This document shows positions 52,229 to 56,280 of a stretch of 56,280 nucleotides of DNA, one piece after another; positions within the stretch are counted from its first letter, which is position 1; every line of letters begins with the position of its first letter. The position numbers were made by a program, and so were the translations under genes. The stretch spans positions 1-56,280 of the forward strand of contig CASELH010000018.1 in assembly GCA_949288715.1 (NCBI GenBank). Direction: 5' to 3'. The stretch comes from an uncultured Bacteroides sp. Its GTDB lineage: Bacteria > Bacteroidota > Bacteroidia > Bacteroidales > Bacteroidaceae. Below the pieces are notes generated by a model, which saw only the letters and a list, made by a program, of their open reading frames with translations, did no database searches and was not told the DNA's origin.

Positions 52229-54238
52229 ATGAAACATATAAGTAACTTAAAGGTGTGGTTGCTCTCTTGCCTGGTTGCCTTGGGCTTCACGGCATGCGAC
52301 AGTGACAATTTAGACACCCAGCAATATAAAGGTGGCGTGAGCCTGAATGTGTATGGCCCGCAGCCCGTGATGCGTGGAGGCACGTTGCGCTTCCTCGGTT
52401 CTAACCTCGACCAGGTGACGCAAGTCATTATTCCCGGAGTCGAGCCTATTACGGAGATAGATGTCCGCCAGGCCGGTGTGCCCAGCGAAATATTGGTGCA
52501 GGTGCCGGTAGATGGTCCGGAAGTGGGTTATGTGACGTTGGTAACGGCCAATGGTGCGGAAATTGTGACCGAAACGCAGTTGACGTATGAAGAACCTATC
52601 GTGTTTGAAGGTTTCTCGCCGGCAACGGTAATGCCGGGCGAAGTCATTACCATTACGGGCGATTACCTGAACTTGATTCATGAAGTAATCTTTGCCGATG
52701 AGGTGGCAGTGCCGGAGGCGGAGTTCGTTTCCCACAGCCGTTACCAGATTGAGGTGGTTGTGCCCGACGCTGCACAAACCGGACAGATTATCCTAAGCGA
52801 TGGCGCGGAAGACTTGCCCAACTGGATTTACTCGGAGGCTGAGCTGGAGGTGGGAGTACCGACGGTGACCTCGTTTATAGCTTCCCGCTTTAAGGCCGGC
52901 GAAACGTTGAACATCACGGGTACTGCGCTAAACCTGGTAGACTATGTGCGTTTCAATGCATCGGCAGAAGTTCCTTATGATGTGCCTTCTGCAACTCTGG
53001 CCGAGGAGGGCGAGGCATTCTTTACGTTGAATGAAGAAGGTACACAGATTACATTGGCGCAGCCGGTAGAAGCTGCTTCAGATGCTGTGGAACTGGTATT
53101 GCGGTCGGGTTTGACCGTAACGGCAATGACCGCAGAGAATTTCCAAGTGGTTATTCCATCCGGTTTGGCTGTATCCCCTAATCCTGTGAAAGCTGGTGCG
53201 TCACTGACTATCACCGGTACCGATTTGGACTTGGTGACCTCTATCGCTTTCCCGACGAATACGGAAGGTACGACAGTAGATGGTGGAGCATTCTCTATGG
53301 AATCCGGCAAGCTGGTTCTTGCAGCCGTTCCTACTACGGCGGTTGAGGGCAATGTCTTGCTGAATATGGCTAATGGCATGAATGCCACGGTGCCTTATGC
53401 TTTAGTGAAGCCTTCGGTGACTTCTTATTCTGCCAGTCAGGTGAATGCCGGGGCAGCGTTGGTACTGACGGGAACCAATCTGGACTTGGTGACCGGAGTC
53501 AGCTTTGGCGGCGGCAGCATTGCAGCGCCTGAGGAAGGGGCAACGGCCACCAGCCTTACAGTTGTTTTGCCGATGGATTCCAAGAGCGGTGCAGTGTCTT
53601 TGGCACTGGAAAATGGTACTACTGTAGAAGCACCGTCGCTGGAGGTGGCTGAGGCCGTGTTCTGCTTCATTGCAACCATGCCCGAAGGGGAGGTAACGGC
53701 CGGTAGCGTATGCTCGGTAGAAGTTGGTAATGGCGACAAACTGGAGAAGGTAGAAGTAGACGGGACAAGCGTTCAGTTCCTCGTAAATAATGGCATCCTT
53801 CAGTTTAACGTGCCGACTACGGCGGGTGCTGACAGCAAGGTGAAGCTGATATCTTCCAATGGTGAAGTGGAGTATGACTTCGCGTTTGTGCCATTGACAA
53901 AGCCGGAAATAGAGATTTGGTCTGGCTCTTGGGTATGTGGCAATTGGGAAGGGAACCAAGATTTAGCTTGGGGCGGATATGATTGGACAACGGTAGCTTC
54001 GGGTACGGCATTGAATTTCTATTATACCTTGGACAGCAGTGCTACTTATTGGCAGTTGCGTGTAGCTCAAGGAGACGGCTGGGTCGCTTTGACCGGTACT
54101 CCTGACCCGTATGATTTGACCGGAACCACTTCTCTTTCTGTAGTATTGACAGAGGAAATGCTGGATGATTTGCAGAATAATGGAGGTTTAGTTGTTACCG
54201 GTCGCGGTTTCACATTAACGCGAATTACCCTTCAATAA
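52229..54238 (+). CDS. Multi-TIG surface glycan-binding lipoprotein
   Basis: Lipoprotein of 669 residues; lipobox GFTAC. It has several IPT/TIG repeats in series, each with a GxTLxITGTxLxLV pattern (AGETLNITGTALNLVDYV, AGASLTITGTDLDLVTSI, AGAALVLTGTNLDLVTGV). The last ~110 residues (from about 560) form a different beta domain ending GGLVVTGRGFTLTRITLQ, which closely resembles the insert in GH26 downstream. Together with the previous gene it probably presents glycan to SusC/SusD. Exact ligand unknown. Confidence 0.88.
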   Translation: MKHISNLKVWLLSCLVALGFTACDSDNLDTQQYKGGVSLNVYGPQPVMRGGTLRFLGSNLDQVTQVIIPGVEPITEIDVRQAGVPSEILVQVPVDGPEVGYVTLVTANGAEIVTETQLTYEEPIVFEGFSPATVMPGEVITITGDYLNLIHEVIFADEVAVPEAEFVSHSRYQIEVVVPDAAQTGQIILSDGAEDLPNWIYSEAELEVGVPTVTSFIASRFKAGETLNITGTALNLVDYVRFNASAEVPYDVPSATLAEEGEAFFTLNEEGTQITLAQPVEAASDAVELVLRSGLTVTAMTAENFQVVIPSGLAVSPNPVKAGASLTITGTDLDLVTSIAFPTNTEGTTVDGGAFSMESGKLVLAAVPTTAVEGNVLLNMANGMNATVPYALVKPSVTSYSASQVNAGAALVLTGTNLDLVTGVSFGGGSIAAPEEGATATSLTVVLPMDSKSGAVSLALENGTTVEAPSLEVAEAVFCFIATMPEGEVTAGSVCSVEVGNGDKLEKVEVDGTSVQFLVNNGILQFNVPTTAGADSKVKLISSNGEVEYDFAFVPLTKPEIEIWSGSWVCGNWEGNQDLAWGGYDWTTVASGTALNFYYTLDSSATYWQLRVAQGDGWVALTGTPDPYDLTGTTSLSVVLTEEMLDDLQNNGGLVVTGRGFTLTRITLQ

Positions 54239-54265
54239 TCGTTTAATAAAGATATAAAGAAAGCT

Positions 54266-55966
54266 ATGAAACTTAATTTTAAGTATAAGTATAGGATGTT
54301 TTTATGGGTGGCAATGTCTTTGTTCTTCATTACTGCCTGCGACGACGAAATAGAAGTCAACATCCCCGAAGTCGCTGCCCCGGTATTGGTATCCACTACC
54401 CCTGAGAATGGTTCTTCCCGAGTGCGTCGTGGAGACATTACCATCAGTTTGACTTATGATAAAAATGTGTTCTTCGCCAGCAGTTACATCGACCAGTTGG
54501 ACTTTACGGGCGGCACTTTGGTAAGTGCAGATGTGATTGGCTCGAGTAATACGCTGACTGTGAAAGTCAATGTTCCCGAACGGAAAACCCAGTGCACATT
54601 GACCATTCCCGCAGGGGTGGTGACCGGGCCGAACGACATGCCCGCGCCGGCTGTTACTTTGCAGTTTAGTACCATTGCGTTGGATAAGACTTTGGTCAAT
54701 CCGGCGGCTATACCGGCAGCGCAGAACTTGTATGCTTACCTGTTGGAGGTATTTGAGACGCAGACGCTTTCGGCTACCATGGCCGATGTGGCTTGGAACA
54801 CGGATGAGGCCGAGCAAGTAGCCCAATGGACGGGCAAGTATCCGGCCATCAACTGCTTCGACTATCTGCATCTGAACTCATCGCCTACGGATTGGATTGA
54901 CTATAGTGATATCTCTGTCGTGAAGGATTGGTGGAATGCCGGTGGCATCGTAGCCGCCATGTGGCACTGGAACGTGCCGACAGCAGGTTCGGCTGTCTTG
55001 TCGGGTGAAGAAACCGTCATCGGCTCTTGGGATGCTGTGCAGTTGAATTCGGATGCCGTGAAGGCTGTCTTTGCCAAGGCTGAAGTAGGAGACCGTATTG
55101 TTGTGAATGTTAAGGACCTGGGCGAAGGTGCTCAAGGCTCTTTCAAGGACGGGGCATCTTGGGCAGGCCTTGTCGATGAGGCTGGAACTTCATACGACTA
55201 TTTTGAAATCAGTGGCGAAAGCTATTCGTTGACACTGGATGCTACCACTTTGGCGGCGGTACAGGCGAATGGGTTAATCATCAGTGGACAAAATTACACC
55301 ATCACCAGCGTCGTTCTGGAAGGTGTTCCCTCGGACACTTACAACTTCTACGCCGAAAACAACGCCTTCGACCCCGCCAATGCCCTGACGGAAGGCACGT
55401 GGGAAAACGCTGTCTACGAGGCCGACATGGCCGAGATTATCGGCTACCTGACGCTGCTGCAGAACGAGGGCATCCCCGTGCTGTGGCGTCCCTACCACGA
55501 AGCAGCCGGCGGCTGGTTCTGGTGGGGCAAGGATGCTGCCAGCTTCAAGGCCCTGTGGGTAGACATGTTCAACCGCTTCCAGGAGGCCGGACTGAACAAC
55601 CTGATTTGGGTGTGGACGTCTGAAACGGGCGATGACGACTGGTATCCCGGCGATGCCTACGTGGACATCATCGGCCGCGACCTCTATGGCAATGCCGCCG
55701 ATGACTGTGCTGCGCAATACAACACCCTTGCCGCTACCTACGGCAACAAGATGGTGGCCCTGAGCGAGTGCGGCTATGGCGAAGCCACCGAGTCAACCGT
55801 AGGCCTCATCTCCGAGCAATGGGCAGCCGGTGCACGCTGGGCATGGTTCATGCCGTGGTATAACGGCGATGACGCCTCGACCTTCCATGCCGATGAGGCT
55901 TGGTGGAAAGACGCCATGGAGCAGGACTTCGTCATTTCGCGCGACGAGCTTCCCGCCAGGCAGTAG
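54266..55966 (+). CDS. GH26 beta-mannanase lipoprotein with inserted binding-like domain
   Basis: Lipoprotein of 566 residues, lipobox FITAC (C25). An Ig-like domain (about 38-138, Big_5 type) precedes the GH26 barrel. The barrel begins at about 148, is interrupted after VAAMWHWNVPTA by about 115 residues (241-354) similar to the C-terminus of the upstream SGBP, and resumes with YNFYAENNAFDP. Acid/base E412 is in RPYHEAAGGWFWWG and nucleophile E501 in VALSECGYG. Expected to cut beta-1,4-mannan. Third-position GC appears higher after 55320. Last gene of PUL 2. Confidence 0.92.
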   Translation: MKLNFKYKYRMFLWVAMSLFFITACDDEIEVNIPEVAAPVLVSTTPENGSSRVRRGDITISLTYDKNVFFASSYIDQLDFTGGTLVSADVIGSSNTLTVKVNVPERKTQCTLTIPAGVVTGPNDMPAPAVTLQFSTIALDKTLVNPAAIPAAQNLYAYLLEVFETQTLSATMADVAWNTDEAEQVAQWTGKYPAINCFDYLHLNSSPTDWIDYSDISVVKDWWNAGGIVAAMWHWNVPTAGSAVLSGEETVIGSWDAVQLNSDAVKAVFAKAEVGDRIVVNVKDLGEGAQGSFKDGASWAGLVDEAGTSYDYFEISGESYSLTLDATTLAAVQANGLIISGQNYTITSVVLEGVPSDTYNFYAENNAFDPANALTEGTWENAVYEADMAEIIGYLTLLQNEGIPVLWRPYHEAAGGWFWWGKDAASFKALWVDMFNRFQEAGLNNLIWVWTSETGDDDWYPGDAYVDIIGRDLYGNAADDCAAQYNTLAATYGNKMVALSECGYGEATESTVGLISEQWAAGARWAWFMPWYNGDDASTFHADEAWWKDAMEQDFVISRDELPARQ

Positions 55967-55998
55967 AAAGATTGTTTAGAAGGATGCCATGACACTGT

Positions 55999-56054
55999 GA
56001 GGTGAAACACCTCTGCCTGAACAGATTGGGCGCGGGAGGTAGCCCGCGCCCAAT
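55999..56054 (+). terminator. Hairpin pair after GH26, probable terminator
   Basis: A small GAGGTG-AAA-CACCTC hairpin (55999-56013) is followed by a perfect 12-bp stem ATTGGGCGCGGG (56025-56036) and CCCGCGCCCAAT (56043-56054), then TTGTTT. It most likely ends the PUL 2 transcript. Confidence 0.8.
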
Positions 56055-56079
56055 TTGTTTCCAAGCATCCGCCGGGGCC

Positions 56080-56189
56080 GTCGGAATAGCGCCTTGGTGG
56101 TGTTGAAACCCTACCGCGCTGGCGTTGAAACCCTCCCGTGGTGGCGTTGAAACCCCACCGCGGTGCAATTGGAATACCTCCTTGTCTTT
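56080..56189. repeat. 22-bp tandem repeat array E
   Basis: Three clear 22-bp units at 56102, 56124 and 56146 (GTTGAAACCCTACCGCGC, GTTGAAACCCTCCCGTGG, GTTGAAACCCCACCGCGG) and weaker units before and after. The first unit matches a unit of array C at 20 of 22 positions. It lies after the PUL 2 terminator. The rest to 56280 is AT-rich without a gene; a TAGTATCG core on the minus strand is at 56252-56259. Confidence 0.85.
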
Positions 56190-56280
56190 TCCTGATTTCA
56201 CTAGACACTTTCTTTGTTCATAAACTAAAATAATAGACGCGTTCAGATGCGCGATACTAAAACGATAGACACAACTATAA

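Noticed and set aside
56080-56189. Array E (and C) as a CRISPR, because units begin GTTGAAAC
   Set aside because: Units are contiguous 22-mers with no spacers, only three to five per site, and no cas genes are in the window.

Overview
The window comes from a member of the Bacteroidales, most likely Bacteroidaceae. The evidence is repeated Bacteroidetes-type -7 boxes (TAnnTTTG), two SusC/SusD pairs, an ECF sigma/FecR pair feeding an STN-type SusC, and the gene order DUF177-rpmF-fabH-era-der. No tRNA, rRNA, phage, transposase or CRISPR locus was seen. The species cannot be named from this sequence alone.

Layout. (1) 339-4594: housekeeping cluster (DUF177, L32, FabH, Era, Der). (2) 4811-7191: AraC regulator divergent from an apparently exported aldo/keto reductase, then rplS. 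(3) 7636-15535: a 5'-nucleotidase split into two genes, then two tandem ~1000-residue proteins that fuse a NagZ-like GH3 domain to a class C beta-lactamase-like serine hydrolase. (4) 15602-16917: small beta-barrel and DUF4136 lipoprotein. (5) 17166-26938: GH97, aldo/keto reductase, GNAT and GH94 cellobiose-phosphorylase-like genes on the minus strand, divergent from a GH2, then a CBM9-like protein. (6) 27351-40239, all minus: PUL 1, running sigma, FecR, STN-SusC (frameshifted), SusD, GH9, DUF5009 acyltransferase, GHL10-like lipoprotein. (7) 40794-55966, all plus: AraC, CE7 esterase, GH5 mannanase-like lipoprotein, then PUL 2: SusC, SusD, two surface glycan-binding proteins, and a GH26 mannanase with an inserted domain.

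How it may work together. Surface lipoproteins of PUL 2 (SusD, SGBPs, GH26, perhaps GH5) would bind and cut a beta-mannan, CE7 would remove acetyl groups, and SusC would import the oligosaccharides. PUL 1 (GH9) together with GH94 points to a cellulose-like or mixed beta-glucan, with cytoplasmic phosphorolysis of cellobiose. A 20-bp motif shared by the GH94/GH2 divergent promoter region and the PUL 2 susC promoter, with a 10-bp core also before CE7, suggests one regulon across these loci.

The most unusual content is non-coding. Eight intergenic arrays of a 22-bp tandem unit keep the same period while the sequence differs from place to place. There are also three MITE-like imperfect palindromes of one family (19295, 39412, 45128), a fourth palindrome in the leader of the CE7 gene, and two inverted copies of a ~460-bp palindromic element, each just upstream of a glycosidase lipoprotein gene.
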